DNA of 63,195 nt from CAYWKS01 sp964458935 (GCA_964458935.1 CAYWKS010000016.1:1-63195), one strand, 5' to 3'; positions 18,695 through 27,920 are shown, numbered from the stretch's first letter. Notes: generated by a model from the letters alone, not told the origin. Translations and numbers: made by a program.

Positions 18695-19804
18695 ATGGTG
18701 CTCGCTTGCCTGGCTATGATCGCCGTCGGGCTGGCGCTGGGACTGCCGCTGACTCACATCGTCCGCGGCGCCGCGGCGCGGCTCGGACAGCTCGACGCCC
18801 CCGGCGAACGCAAGACCCACGACCGGCCGATCCCCGCGACCGGCGGGATCGCCATCGTCGCCGCCGCCGTCGCGCCCATCGCCGCCGCGCTCGCCGCCGC
18901 TTGGTTCGCACCCCATCACGTCGGCCGCATCGTCCCAGACCTCGCCGTGCACCTGCCGGGCATGCGCGACCAGACCCCGATGGCCGGCTGGCTCGCCCTC
19001 GGCGTCGGCCTGCTCCATGTCGTCGGCCTGATCGACGATCGGTTCATCCTCCCCGCCGCGCCCAAGCTCGCCGCCCAGCTCGTCGCCGCCGCCATCGTCG
19101 TCGTCTTCGCCGACACCCGCACGCTCGAAATGCTCGGCCCGGTCCCCAGCATCGCGCTGACCATCGGCTGGTTCGTCGTCATCACCAACGCCTTCAACTT
19201 CCTCGACAACATGGACGGGCTCAGCGGCGGCGTCGCCCTGGTCTGCGCCGCGATCTTCCTCGTCTGCGCCCTGCTCGGCGGGCAGTGGTTCATCGCCGCG
19301 CTGCTGGCGCTGCTCGTCGGGGCGCTGCTCGCGTTTCTCCGGTTCAACTTCCCGCCCGCCTCCATCTTCATGGGCGACGGCGGGTCGCTGGTCGTCGGGT
19401 TCATCCTCGCGTTCTGTTCGGTGCGGCTGACGTACGCCAGCATCCCGGCCCAGCGCGTCGCCGACGCCGCGTGGTGGGGCCTGTTCACCCCGCTGGTCGT
19501 GCTCGCCGTGCCGCTGTACGACCTGACCAGCGTGACGCTGATACGCCTCGCGCAGGGCCGCAGCCCATTCCGCGGCGACACGCAGCATTTCTCGCACCGC
19601 CTCGTCCGCCGCGGGCTCAGTCGCCCCGCCGCGGTCGCGGTGATCTGCGCCTGCACGCTCGCCACGGGCCTCGGCGGGGTCCTGCTCGGCCGCGTCCCCG
19701 CTTGGGCCGCCGCCCTCATCGTCGTCCAGACCCTGCTCATCCTGCTCGTGCTCGCCCTGCTCGAGCGCGGCAGCGTCCCCCGGAACCCGGCCGACACGTC
19801 ATGA
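18695..19804 (+). CDS. WecA/MraY-like polyprenyl-phosphate N-acetylhexosamine-1-phosphate transferase
   Basis: These enzymes move a sugar phosphate from a UDP-sugar to undecaprenyl phosphate, starting a cell-surface glycan. The 369-residue product has about ten transmembrane helices. The cytoplasmic motifs are in place: RKTHDRPIPATGGIAI (first loop), GLIDDRF (the Mg-binding Asp-Asp), NAFNFLDNMDGLSGG (the WecA-type nucleotide-sugar loop), and FNFPPASIFMGDGGS. A late HFSHRLVRRG block resembles the His-containing loop of the WecA/TagO branch, which argues against MraY. Its stop codon overlaps the start of the O-antigen-ligase-like gene by 4 bp, so the two are translationally coupled. Confidence 0.88.
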   Translation: MVLACLAMIAVGLALGLPLTHIVRGAAARLGQLDAPGERKTHDRPIPATGGIAIVAAAVAPIAAALAAAWFAPHHVGRIVPDLAVHLPGMRDQTPMAGWLALGVGLLHVVGLIDDRFILPAAPKLAAQLVAAAIVVVFADTRTLEMLGPVPSIALTIGWFVVITNAFNFLDNMDGLSGGVALVCAAIFLVCALLGGQWFIAALLALLVGALLAFLRFNFPPASIFMGDGGSLVVGFILAFCSVRLTYASIPAQRVADAAWWGLFTPLVVLAVPLYDLTSVTLIRLAQGRSPFRGDTQHFSHRLVRRGLSRPAAVAVICACTLATGLGGVLLGRVPAWAAALIVVQTLLILLVLALLERGSVPRNPADTS

Positions 19805-21714
19805 ACCAGACCACCGGCCAACCCGACCGCCCGCTCGCCCGCATCCTCGGCGACGCCGGGGCCGTCGGGCTCGTCGCCATCGCCGTCGCCCGCGCACTGA
19901 TCGCCTGGCGCGACCGCGCGCCCGACATGCCCGACGCCGGGCCCCTGACCGATCTCGGCCCGACCGCGTTGATCGTCTGCGACAGCCTCGGCATCGGCCT
20001 GCTGCTGGGCACGCTGGCCCACCGCCTGCTGCAGCGACAACGCATCCACGCCGCACTCGTCGCCTTGTGGCTGGTCGGCGTGATCGTCGCCGCCGTCCAC
20101 GCCGCCGCCGGACAGGCCGCCGCACCGCTCGCCGGCGCCTGGATCGCCACCGTCGCCCTCGCCCTCGCCGCCCTGCACCTCGCCGCCGACCCGCTCCGCA
20201 AGCGAATCATCCTCGGCGCGCTCGTCGGACTGCTCATCCCCCTCGGCCTGCACGCCGGGCACTACTACTTCATCCAGCACCCCCAGACCGTCCGCAGCTA
20301 CGAACAGAACCGCCACGAGTTCCTCCGGCACCGGGGCTGGACGCCCGGCTCCGTCGAACAAAGACAGTTCGAGACACGCCTCTACCAGCGCGAGGCCAGC
20401 GGCCGATTCGGCCTGGCCAACGTCTTCGGCTGCGTCGCCGGCTCGCTCACCCTCGCCGCCGTCGGACTCGCCCTCGCCGCCCGGCGCGATCGCGCCCTGC
20501 TCGCACTCGCCGTCGCCGCCGCCGCCCTCGGCGCGCTCGCCCTGGCCCTGAGCATGTCCAAGGGCGCGATCGCCGCCACGCTCGCCGTCGCCCTCGCCCT
20601 CGCGATCGCCTGGGCCGCCGCCCGCGCCGTCCGCGCCGGGCCCTGGACCCTGCGGCTCGCGGCCTTCGCGCTCGTCGCCGCCGCCGCTGTCGCCGTCATC
20701 GCTCGCGTCGGGCTGCTGGGCGTCCCCGACTCACCCGACGCCGAACGCTCGCTGCTGTTCCGTGGCTTCTACTGGCAGGCCGCCCTCCGCATGCTCGCCG
20801 ACCATCCGCTGATCGGCGTCGGACCCGGCGCGTTCCAGCAGCACTACGCCGTCCTGAAGAACCCGCTCAGCCCCGAGGACGTCGCCGCCGCTCACAACGT
20901 CGTGCTTAACTGGATCGCGGCGCTCGGCGTCGGTGGCCTCGCCTGGGCCGCCGTCCTGTTCGCCGCGCTCGCCCGCGCCGCGCGATCGCCTCACCCCGAC
21001 GCCGGCACGCCACCCGACGAACGACGCCACGCCGCCAGGCTCGCCGTCCTCGCCGTCCTCTTGCCCACGCTCGTCCAGTACGTCGTGCAGTACCCCGAGC
21101 TCTGGCTCGACACCGCCGCCATCCTGCTCGGCGGGGCGGTCGCCATGGCCGCCGTCATCATCCTCACCACCCGCGCCACGCTCGACCCCCGGCCGCTCGC
21201 GCTGGGCCTGCTCGCCGCCGCCACGCTCGCACTCGCGCACAGCCAGATCGACATGGCCTTCACCTACGCCGCCTCGGCGCCGATCCTCGGCGTGCTTGTC
21301 GGCCTCGCCGCCGCCGACCCCACGCCGCCGCCCACCGCACGCCCGCGCGTCGATCGCCTCGCCGTCGGGCTCGTGCTCGCCGCCTCGGTCGCCTGGCCCG
21401 CCCTCGCCGCCACCCGCCCCCCGTTCGTCCCCGCCGGCCAACGCGCCTGGCAACGCGTCCACGCGCTCGCCACCCAGCGGACTGTCCAACCCGACGCCCT
21501 GCTTGCCGCGCTCGACCACTGGCTCGACACCGCGCCACACAGCGCCCCGTCGCACCTGCACGCCGCCGACATCGCCTGGCGCGTCGGCCGACCCGACACC
21601 GCCCGACGCTGGTACCGCCGCGCCCTCGACCTCAACGCCCACGCCTACCTCGCCCCACAAAGCCAGTTCACCGAACCCCAGCGGCAACGCATCCACCAAC
21701 GCCTCGGCGACTGA
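19801..21714 (+). CDS. O-antigen ligase/polymerase-like membrane protein (Wzy_C type) with C-terminal TPR-like tail
   Basis: The 637-residue product is very hydrophobic, with about a dozen transmembrane helices. Its key block is MLADHPLIGVGPGAFQQHY followed by AHNVVLNWIAALGVGG, typical of the Wzy_C/O-antigen-ligase family, with a large extracytoplasmic loop before it (20280-20400). After the last helix a soluble tail of about 80 residues contains LLAALDHWLDTAPHSAP and DTARRWYRRALDLN, which looks like one or two TPR units. It probably polymerises or transfers the glycan started by the WecA-like enzyme. The ATG overlaps that gene's stop (ATGA), fixing the start. Third positions are nearly all G or C, so false antisense frames abound here. 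Confidence 0.83.
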   Translation: MNQTTGQPDRPLARILGDAGAVGLVAIAVARALIAWRDRAPDMPDAGPLTDLGPTALIVCDSLGIGLLLGTLAHRLLQRQRIHAALVALWLVGVIVAAVHAAAGQAAAPLAGAWIATVALALAALHLAADPLRKRIILGALVGLLIPLGLHAGHYYFIQHPQTVRSYEQNRHEFLRHRGWTPGSVEQRQFETRLYQREASGRFGLANVFGCVAGSLTLAAVGLALAARRDRALLALAVAAAALGALALALSMSKGAIAATLAVALALAIAWAAARAVRAGPWTLRLAAFALVAAAAVAVIARVGLLGVPDSPDAERSLLFRGFYWQAALRMLADHPLIGVGPGAFQQHYAVLKNPLSPEDVAAAHNVVLNWIAALGVGGLAWAAVLFAALARAARSPHPDAGTPPDERRHAARLAVLAVLLPTLVQYVVQYPELWLDTAAILLGGAVAMAAVIILTTRATLDPRPLALGLLAAATLALAHSQIDMAFTYAASAPILGVLVGLAAADPTPPPTARPRVDRLAVGLVLAASVAWPALAATRPPFVPAGQRAWQRVHALATQRTVQPDALLAALDHWLDTAPHSAPSHLHAADIAWRVGRPDTARRWYRRALDLNAHAYLAPQSQFTEPQRQRIHQRLGD

Positions 21715-21763
21715 CACGCTGCCTGGGGCATCGCGCCCGGCGGCCTCGCAGCAACCAAGCCCA

Positions 21764-22204
21764 TCACCCCGCCTCAAGCCGACCATCGGCATCGCGAGGC
21801 AGACGCGGGTTCGCCCGTTCGATCACGGCGGCGGCCGCCCGTGGGCCAAGGTAGTGCTCGGCGATCTGCCCCTGCGTGTCGACCGGCTGAACCGTGGAGT
21901 ACAGCGCGATCGGCCCGTCACGCCACCCGCCGTCGACGTAGCGCATACGATGCACGACATGTTCACGGATGTGAGCCACGTACGCACGATCGATGCCTTC
22001 ATCGTCGATCTGCTCGGTCATGTGCAACAGCGGCGCTGCCTCAGCTGCCCACCGGCCACGCACGCCGACATCCGCGGCCGGGCCCACGTCGCCGGGCGAT
22101 GCGACGGCGGTCGCGTGCAAGGTATTTGCATTGTTAGAAATCGCGCAGACGACGGCGCGGTGCGCACGTTCGAGCAGTTGCGCCCTATAGAGGGAGGCGC
22201 GCAT
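21764..22204 (-). CDS. Possible small protein of unknown function (145 aa)
   Basis: This frame has codon use compatible with coding (mostly G/C third positions), and its C-terminal 85 residues look protein-like: MTEQIDDEGIDRAYVAHI, then HRMRYVDGGWRDGPIAL, then QIAEHYLGPRAAAAVIERA. I recognise no family, signal peptide or membrane segment. The ATG at 22204 has only a weak GGCGAG upstream; an internal ATG at 22021 would give an 84-residue product. The frame continues open beyond 22204, but that extension is arginine/proline-rich and looks like noise. It converges on the O-antigen-ligase-like gene. Confidence 0.4.
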   Translation of the reverse strand: MRASLYRAQLLERAHRAVVCAISNNANTLHATAVASPGDVGPAADVGVRGRWAAEAAPLLHMTEQIDDEGIDRAYVAHIREHVVHRMRYVDGGWRDGPIALYSTVQPVDTQGQIAEHYLGPRAAAAVIERANPRLPRDADGRLEAG

Positions 22205-22668
22205 GTTTCTCGCCGAATCGATCCAACTTGCCGACCCGATCGGCCCGATGCACGACGCGATATGGCGTGGCGGCGCGATGGGGGTCCCGGCCCGCGTGAA
22301 CGCCCGCCGCGGTGCGTGCGCCCATGCCGTTGCCCCGGCACGGGTTGCGCGCCGGCACCGGTTCAACGACCGCCTGTCCGCCTGTCCGCCCGGCCACGGC
22401 CGGTCAAACCCCATCGATTCTTCAAACCATTTTGCAACATATACTTACATGCCAATGACCGCCGGGGGGACGGGTAGGGCGGACACCAGCACGCCATTTG
22501 CGCGCCCGACTGTCGCCGTGCGCAATGGATCGTCGCACCACGCGGCGAAGTGGGCGATCGATCGTCTGCGAAGCGCGGCGGATGTTGTGTCGCGTATCGC
22601 AAACGACGGTTTGGCGCGCAGCGCGGCGCTGGATGCAAGGTTGATGGCGGCGCGGCGAGGTCGGTAAC
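22205..22668. other. Intergenic region with no supported gene
   Basis: About 460 bp separate the possible 145-residue gene from the amidohydrolase gene. A lower-GC patch around 22415-22460 (attcttcaaaccattttgc and following) contrasts with the surroundings and may hold a promoter for the downstream gene, but I find no convincing -35/-10 pair. Open frames here on either strand are arginine/alanine-rich and lack ribosome binding sites. No tRNA, repeat or terminator is visible. Confidence 0.5.
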
Positions 22669-23610
22669 ATGGTTGTAATGATTGTTGATGCTCATACGCA
22701 CCTGTGGCAGAGCCCGGACCAGCTCGGCCCGCACATCACCCGCCAGCTCCGCCGCACCCCGGCCGAGCCCTGGCGCATGACCGACGCCGACCCGCAGGCC
22801 CACGAGCAGGCCATGGCCACCGTGGATGTCGCCTTCGTCGTGGGTGTCCGAAGCCGCTGGCTCGGGGCGGACGTGCCCAATCGGGATGTCGCGGCGTACG
22901 TGAAGCAGCGGCCCCACGCCCGCGTGGGCTTCGCCGCCATCGACCCCATGGCCGACGACTGGCGCGAGCAGTTTGACCAGGCCGAGTCGCTCGGCCTCGC
23001 CGGCGTCTGCGTCAACCCCGCCGGGCAGGACTTTCACCCGACCCACTCCCGGGCGATGCGGCTTTACGACGCCTGCCGCGAGCGGGGCATGCCGGTCATG
23101 GTGCAGCACGGGCCGTGCCTGACGGCGATGTGCAAGCTGGAGTACGCCAGGCCCCACCTGCTCGACGAGGTCGCCCGGAGCATGCCGGACCTGAAGCTGA
23201 TCGTCGGCCACTGCGGCCATCCCTGGGCCGAGGAATCCCTCGCCCTGATCGGCAAGCACGAGAACGTCTACGCCGACCTGAGCGATGTCGTCGGCCGGCC
23301 GTGGCAGTTGTACAACGTGCTGCTTATGGCGCACCAGATGGCGGTGACCGATCACATGCTCTTCGGGTCGGGGTTCCCCGCCCGCAGCCCGCAGGAGGCG
23401 ATCGCCACGATTTACTCGCTGAACCAACTGGTCCACGGAACGGGCCTTCCCAGCGTGCCGCGGGAGCGTCTGCGGGGGATCGTCGAGCGGGATGTGCCGG
23501 CGTGCCTGGGCATCGCCCGCCCGCCGGCGCCCGCGGCCGAGCCGGCCGCCGACCGAGCGGCCGCCGCCAAGCCCGACGTGAACCGGCTGGTCAAGGAAAC
23601 ACACGGATGA
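22669..23610 (+). CDS. Amidohydrolase-2-type metal-dependent TIM-barrel protein
   Basis: The 313-residue product fits the Amidohydro_2 family (ACMSD/uracil-hydrolase-like TIM barrels). The first metal site is VDAHTHLW (H9, H11). A GFAAIDPM segment, a LAGVCVNPAG strand, VMVQHGP and LKLIVGHCGHPW follow, and the barrel closes with MLFGSGFPARSPQEAI. The last block normally reads FGSDYP, where the Asp is the catalytic base or metal ligand; here it is G235, so activity is uncertain. The C-terminal 30 residues are Ala/Pro-rich. The ATG at 22669 is used, with a second ATG at 22678 as an alternative. The stop overlaps the next gene by 4 bp. Confidence 0.8.
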   Translation: MVVMIVDAHTHLWQSPDQLGPHITRQLRRTPAEPWRMTDADPQAHEQAMATVDVAFVVGVRSRWLGADVPNRDVAAYVKQRPHARVGFAAIDPMADDWREQFDQAESLGLAGVCVNPAGQDFHPTHSRAMRLYDACRERGMPVMVQHGPCLTAMCKLEYARPHLLDEVARSMPDLKLIVGHCGHPWAEESLALIGKHENVYADLSDVVGRPWQLYNVLLMAHQMAVTDHMLFGSGFPARSPQEAIATIYSLNQLVHGTGLPSVPRERLRGIVERDVPACLGIARPPAPAAEPAADRAAAAKPDVNRLVKETHG

Positions 23611-24212
23611 TGACAAAGCCTTTGGGGCTGGCGTTGTTGGGGCTGATCGTGGTGGGCCTGTGCGGGTGCACCTACCTCTCGCGACCCCTGCTCGGCGCGG
23701 GCGGGGAACTGACCATCCACAGCAGCGAGACCGGCAACGACACGGCGGTGGCGCTGGCGGCGGACACGTCGGTCTACGCCGCCCACGACGCCCAGACGCT
23801 GCATGTGCTGCTCGTCAGCGGTCCGATCGACGCCCCGGCGCGGGTCATGCACATCCAGATGTTCTGGCACCCCAAGGCCGCCCGCACGCCGCTGGACCCC
23901 TCGGCAACCAACGCGACGGTGCGGCTGATCGTCTTCGACGGGGATGATGGGGTGTGCATTTATGGTGGCGGCGGGCACCTGTGGCCGAGCAGGACCGCCG
24001 GCGCCGAGCACTGGCGCGGGCTGCTCCGCAACGCCACCATGCGACCGCTCAACGCCACCGAAGGCTACAACGACCCGCTGGGCATCTGCGAGGCGGCCGG
24101 GTCGGTCACCGCCCAACGCGACGAGGACCAGACTTTGGCGCTGCTGGGCCGGGTCGAACAGATGGTCGAGGATCGGCTGGGTTACCCGCTCATGCTGGGC
24201 CGGGCGGACTGA
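23607..24212 (+). CDS. Lipoprotein of unknown function
   Basis: The 201-residue product begins with a lipoprotein signal peptide (MMTKPLGLALLGLIVVGLCGC; likely lipidated Cys21). The mature part looks beta-rich: LHVLLVSGPIDAPARVMHIQMFW, then VRLIVFDGDDGVCIYGGGGHLWP, with further cysteines at two positions. No family is recognised. The start overlaps the amidohydrolase stop (ATGA), so the two are translationally coupled and may act together. The gene ends 6 bp from the convergent transporter small-subunit gene. Confidence 0.75.
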   Translation: MMTKPLGLALLGLIVVGLCGCTYLSRPLLGAGGELTIHSSETGNDTAVALAADTSVYAAHDAQTLHVLLVSGPIDAPARVMHIQMFWHPKAARTPLDPSATNATVRLIVFDGDDGVCIYGGGGHLWPSRTAGAEHWRGLLRNATMRPLNATEGYNDPLGICEAAGSVTAQRDEDQTLALLGRVEQMVEDRLGYPLMLGRAD

Positions 24213-24218
24213 GCCCGG

Positions 24219-24374
24219 TCAATCGGGCTCGCGGTCGTGGGGATCGATGTCCGCCGGGCTGTGGATGTGCTCGGTGGATTCGCGCGTGGTGATCACCTTG
24301 AACATGCACCACGAGAAGAAGCAGACGACCCCGCCGACCGCCAGGCCCATCATGATCCATCCGCCGGTGTTCAT
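24219..24374 (-). CDS. Small subunit of NSS-family transporter (MetS-like, 51 aa)
   Basis: The product is a 51-residue single-pass membrane peptide: NTGGWIMMGLAVGGVVCFF forms one helix, followed by SWCMFKVI and an acidic, histidine-containing tail ending DPHDREPD. Small partner peptides of this kind (MetS) accompany MetP-type sodium:neurotransmitter-symporter-family methionine/alanine transporters. The start ATG overlaps the stop of the large transporter gene (ATGA), giving translational coupling, which strongly supports that it is real despite its size. Substrate assignment to methionine is inference only. Confidence 0.8.
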   Translation of the reverse strand: MNTGGWIMMGLAVGGVVCFFSWCMFKVITTRESTEHIHSPADIDPHDREPD

Positions 24375-25987
24375 GGCGAGACCTCCGTCTGCTGGCGTTC
24401 GATGCGCTTCCAGCGGGCGACCGAGCGATTGACCAGCATCATGAACAGGACGCCGACCGCCACGATAAGCCCGACCGCCATCTGGGCGCGTGGGTCTTCA
24501 AGCAGCGCGTCGAGGCGGCTGTCCTTGCCTTCGCCCGGGCGCCTCACCGCGTATTGATACACCCACAGCCCGAACAGGCCCACCAGGTACACCGGCGAGA
24601 CATACTTGATGATGAACATCACAAAACCGGGGATGCGTATCTCCGCCCCCCGATCCAGTTCCTCCTTGCCCTTGCGCACGCCCATCACCCAGCCAAACAG
24701 AATCACCATGATCGTCGCCAGCAGGTAAAGCATGAAGTTGCCGACCCAGAAGTCGGTGTGGTCCAGCACGCCCAGCCCTTCGGAGAAGTATCCGATGAAC
24801 GCCACGCCGACGACCGTGATGAATCCCAGCAACGTGACCGAGGCCTTGCGGCCCAGGCCCAGCCCTTCTTCAAGCAGGGCGATCGATGGCTGAAGCATGC
24901 TCAGGCTGCTGGTGACCGCCGCCAGGAACAACAGCGCGAAGAAGAGGAACCCGAACCAACCGCCGGCCGGCATGCGCGCGAACACATCGGGCAGCGCGAA
25001 GAAGCCCAGTTGCAGGCTCGAGCCTTCGACGGCCTGGATGGCCTGGTAGCCGATGAAGATCGACGCCGCTGGCACGATCATCATCCCCGCCAGCGCGATC
25101 TCGCAGAACTCGTTGCCCGCCGCGCTCGTCGTCGCCGACAACGCAATGTCGTCGTCACTCCGAACGTAGCTGGCGTAGGTGACGATCAAGCCGAACCCCA
25201 CCGACAGGCTGAAGAAGATCTGTCCGGTGGCATCGATCCACATCTGCATGTTGGTCAGCGACTGCCAGTTGGGATTCCACATGAAACCCAGCCCCTCGGC
25301 GACCTGGGTGTGGCTCACGTCGTCGGTAAAACCCAGTGTCAGCACGCGCACGAGAATGATGATCGCGCAGAGGATCAGCGCGGGCATGGCGATCTTGGCG
25401 AACCACTCGATGCCCTTGTTCACGCCGCGGTAGATCAGCATGAAGTTGAACGCGAAACTGATCATGAGGAACGGCAGCGCCTTCACCCACGGGTTCTGGA
25501 ACAGCGCCCCGTCGCCGCCCATTCCGACGAAGTTGCTGAGTACGGCCACCGGCGCCGGCGTCTCGCCGCCCTCGGCCGCGGCCAGTTGCTCGCCCATCTG
25601 TCCCGTCGCGTAGTACCAGGCATAGCCCAGACACCACGCCTCCACGTGGATGTAGTACATGTAGATGATGATCGGGACGAAAGCGCTGAGCGCACCGACG
25701 TAGGGCGCCAGCGGGCTTTTCCAGATCACCCGGAAGATGCCCGGAGGGCTGTTGTGGCCCTTGCGGCCGCCATAGCGGCCCATCGCCCACTCCGCCCAGG
25801 CGATCGGCAGGCCCAGCAGCAGCAAGCCGATGAGGTAGGGGATCATGAACGCCCCGCCCTCGTGCAGGGCTGCGTACCCGGGAAACCGCAGGAAGTTGCC
25901 CAGGCCCACGGCGCTGCCCATGACGGCGAGAATTACGCCGATCCTCGTGCCCCAGTTCTCGCGCTTGGTGTTGCTAAGCTTGGCCAT
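24371..25987 (-). CDS. Sodium-dependent transporter, NSS (SNF) family
   Basis: The 538-residue product is a sodium-coupled symporter for amino acids or related solutes, in the cytoplasmic membrane. It starts with the family signature WGTRIGVILAVMGSAVGLGN followed by FLRFPGYAA in TM1, where the unwound sodium/substrate site lies, and shows about 12 hydrophobic helices. Further family blocks are GGAFMIPYLIGLLLLGLP (TM2), a TM6 stretch IFFSLSVGFGLIVTYASY, and FFALLFLAAVTSSLSMLQP (TM8). The ATG at 25987 is chosen; 16 extra upstream residues look non-coding. It is co-directional with, and upstream of, the 51-residue small subunit, as in metP-metS pairs. Confidence 0.93.
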   Translation of the reverse strand: MAKLSNTKRENWGTRIGVILAVMGSAVGLGNFLRFPGYAALHEGGAFMIPYLIGLLLLGLPIAWAEWAMGRYGGRKGHNSPPGIFRVIWKSPLAPYVGALSAFVPIIIYMYYIHVEAWCLGYAWYYATGQMGEQLAAAEGGETPAPVAVLSNFVGMGGDGALFQNPWVKALPFLMISFAFNFMLIYRGVNKGIEWFAKIAMPALILCAIIILVRVLTLGFTDDVSHTQVAEGLGFMWNPNWQSLTNMQMWIDATGQIFFSLSVGFGLIVTYASYVRSDDDIALSATTSAAGNEFCEIALAGMMIVPAASIFIGYQAIQAVEGSSLQLGFFALPDVFARMPAGGWFGFLFFALLFLAAVTSSLSMLQPSIALLEEGLGLGRKASVTLLGFITVVGVAFIGYFSEGLGVLDHTDFWVGNFMLYLLATIMVILFGWVMGVRKGKEELDRGAEIRIPGFVMFIIKYVSPVYLVGLFGLWVYQYAVRRPGEGKDSRLDALLEDPRAQMAVGLIVAVGVLFMMLVNRSVARWKRIERQQTEVSP

Positions 25988-26156
25988 CTGATCTTGGATT
26001 GGTGCCGCAAACCCATGTCCCGACAGCGTTACCATACCATCCGCCGCGGTGTTGGCAACCGCCGTCTCGCCCAGCCTAAAATGTCGTGTAAGATGCCTCG
26101 GTGTCTCGCGGACTCAATCAACTCGGCAGACCCGACACCGGGATTGGAGGTGTGCA

Positions 26157-26597
26157 ATGCCAAGCGTGCGCGATCTGTTGGCGGATAAAACCGGCGCGGT
26201 GCAGACGACGCGGCCCGACGCCATGGTCATCGACGCGGTCAGCCTCATGAACCGGCACAAGATCGGGGCGCTGGTGGTGACCGACGCGTCGGAGCGCGTG
26301 GTCGGCATCTTCACCGAGCGCGACGTGCTCTGCCGCGTCGTCGACGAGCGGCGCGATCCATCGTCGACCCGCGTCGAGCAGGTCATGAGCGATCAGGTCG
26401 TCTGTGCCGGCGAGCAGATGCAGTTGGCCGACGTGCAGAACATCATGAAGCAGCGGCGGATCCGCCACCTGCCCGTGGTCGACGGCAACGATCGGCTGAT
26501 CGGGATGATCTCCATCGGCGACGTCAACGCCCACTTCGCTAACGGCCGCCAGGCCGAGATCCAATACCTGCACGAGTACATCCACGGCCGGTCGTGA
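26157..26597 (+). CDS. CBS-domain pair protein
   Basis: The 146-residue product is a stand-alone tandem CBS module (Bateman domain), which usually senses adenosine nucleotides. Repeat one covers about residues 10-65 (DAVSLMNRHKIGALVVTDA, then GIFTERDVLCRVV). Repeat two covers about 75-130 (DVQNIMKQRRIRHLPVVDG, then GMISIGDVNAHFA). The tail EIQYLHEYIHG is typical of this small family. The ATG at 26157 has a strong GGAGG seven bases upstream. It converges on the histidine kinase gene, with a 5-bp gap, and is divergent from the transporter. Confidence 0.92.
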   Translation: MPSVRDLLADKTGAVQTTRPDAMVIDAVSLMNRHKIGALVVTDASERVVGIFTERDVLCRVVDERRDPSSTRVEQVMSDQVVCAGEQMQLADVQNIMKQRRIRHLPVVDGNDRLIGMISIGDVNAHFANGRQAEIQYLHEYIHGRS

Positions 26598-26602
26598 GCC
26601 GG

Positions 26603-27916
26603 TCAGTCGGGCAGGTGGACCCGGAAGGTCGAACCTCGGCCGAGCTGGCTCTCGACGCTGACGCGCCCGCCGTGGGCCTGGACGATGTGCTTGACGATGG
26701 CCAGGCCCAGGCCCGTGCCGCCCATGGCGCGGGAGCGGGCCTTGTCGGTGCGGTAGAACCGCTCGAACAGCCGCGGCAGGTGCTCGGGTTCGATGCCCAG
26801 GCCCTCGTCGGCGACCTCGATGATGATTTCCGAGGCACCGCGGCGACAGCGGATGCGGGTCGTGGTGCCGGGCTGGCTGTACTTGATGGCATTGTCCAGC
26901 AGGTTGATGATCGCCTGTTCGAGCAGGGCGGCATTGGCCTGGGCGGTGATGTCGCGGTCGGTGTCGTTGGCCAGCGCGACCTCGCGTTGCTCGGCGAGGA
27001 TGCGGCAGGACTCGATGGCGGCCTGGGCGACCTCGGCGATCCGCGTGGGCTGCACCGCCACGTGGTCCCGCTCGGTGTCCTGCTCGATCCGCGCCAGCGC
27101 CAGCAGGTCCTCGACGATCGCGTTGAGCCGGTCGGCCTGGCGGTTCATGATCTGCAGGAACCCGATGGTCTGCTCGGGCTCGGCCGTGACGTCGGAGTCG
27201 AGCAGCGTCTCCACGGCGCCCTTGATGGCGGTGATCGGGGTCTTGATCTCGTGGGAGACGTTGGCGACGAAATCCCGGCGGATCATCTCCAGCCGCCGCA
27301 GCCGCGTCACGTCATGCAACACGATCAGGGCGCCGAAACGACTGCCGCCGGCGTCGCGCAACGGGGCGCCCGTCGCCTGAAGGTACCGCTCTTCCCCGCC
27401 GGGCTGGTCGTGCTCGTCGACCTCGATCCGCAGGACGAGGTCGGCCTGGGCCGCGGCGTCGACGGTCAGCGCCTGGGCCACGAACTGCTGGACGGCGGTG
27501 TTGCGGATGACTTCCTGGATGCTGCGGCCGACGGCCCGCTGGGGTGTGATCTGTAACAGGGTCGCCGCGGCGCGGTTCAGCGAGATCACCCGCTCATCCA
27601 GGTCGACCGCGAGCACGCCTTCCGCCATGGACGCCAGGACCGCTTCCAACTCGTTACGCTGCTGGCGGAGGCTGGCGACCCGCTGGTTGAACTCGTCGGC
27701 CATCCGCGACAGGGCGCGGCTGAGCCGGCCGACCTGTCCGCCGGAGTAGGTCGGCAGGCGGACGTCGGCCTTGCCGTCGGTGATGCGTTCGATCCCGCGT
27801 CGCAGGCGTCCGAGGCGCAGGGCGGCGCGGGCGATGATTGCCGCCAGCACGACCGCGACGAGCACCGCGATGACGCCCAGCCAGTTTGAGGCGTTCGACG
27901 CCGCCACCATCCACAT
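26603..27916 (-). CDS. phoR: PhoR-like sensor histidine kinase
   Basis: The 437-residue product has a single N-terminal transmembrane helix (about 10-32), a HAMP-like linker, a PAS domain (about 85-200), HisKA with the phospho-accepting H222 in ANVSHEIKTP, and an HATPase_c domain (NLLDNAIKYS, DEGLGIEPEHLPRLFERFYR, GGTGLGLAIVKHIV). This is the layout of the phosphate-regulon kinase PhoR, which lacks a large periplasmic sensor. The ATG at 27916 lies four bases after the response regulator stop, with AGGGAA upstream; a longer start at 27946 would overlap the regulator. No pst genes are nearby, so phosphate control is inferred from architecture only. Confidence 0.88.
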   Translation of the reverse strand: MWMVAASNASNWLGVIAVLVAVVLAAIIARAALRLGRLRRGIERITDGKADVRLPTYSGGQVGRLSRALSRMADEFNQRVASLRQQRNELEAVLASMAEGVLAVDLDERVISLNRAAATLLQITPQRAVGRSIQEVIRNTAVQQFVAQALTVDAAAQADLVLRIEVDEHDQPGGEERYLQATGAPLRDAGGSRFGALIVLHDVTRLRRLEMIRRDFVANVSHEIKTPITAIKGAVETLLDSDVTAEPEQTIGFLQIMNRQADRLNAIVEDLLALARIEQDTERDHVAVQPTRIAEVAQAAIESCRILAEQREVALANDTDRDITAQANAALLEQAIINLLDNAIKYSQPGTTTRIRCRRGASEIIIEVADEGLGIEPEHLPRLFERFYRTDKARSRAMGGTGLGLAIVKHIVQAHGGRVSVESQLGRGSTFRVHLPD

Positions 27917-27920
27917 GGGC

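Noticed and set aside
22203..22667. 154-residue plus-strand frame
   Set aside because: Arg/Ala-rich, with no ribosome binding site or domain, and it runs through the low-GC patch that looks like a promoter region.
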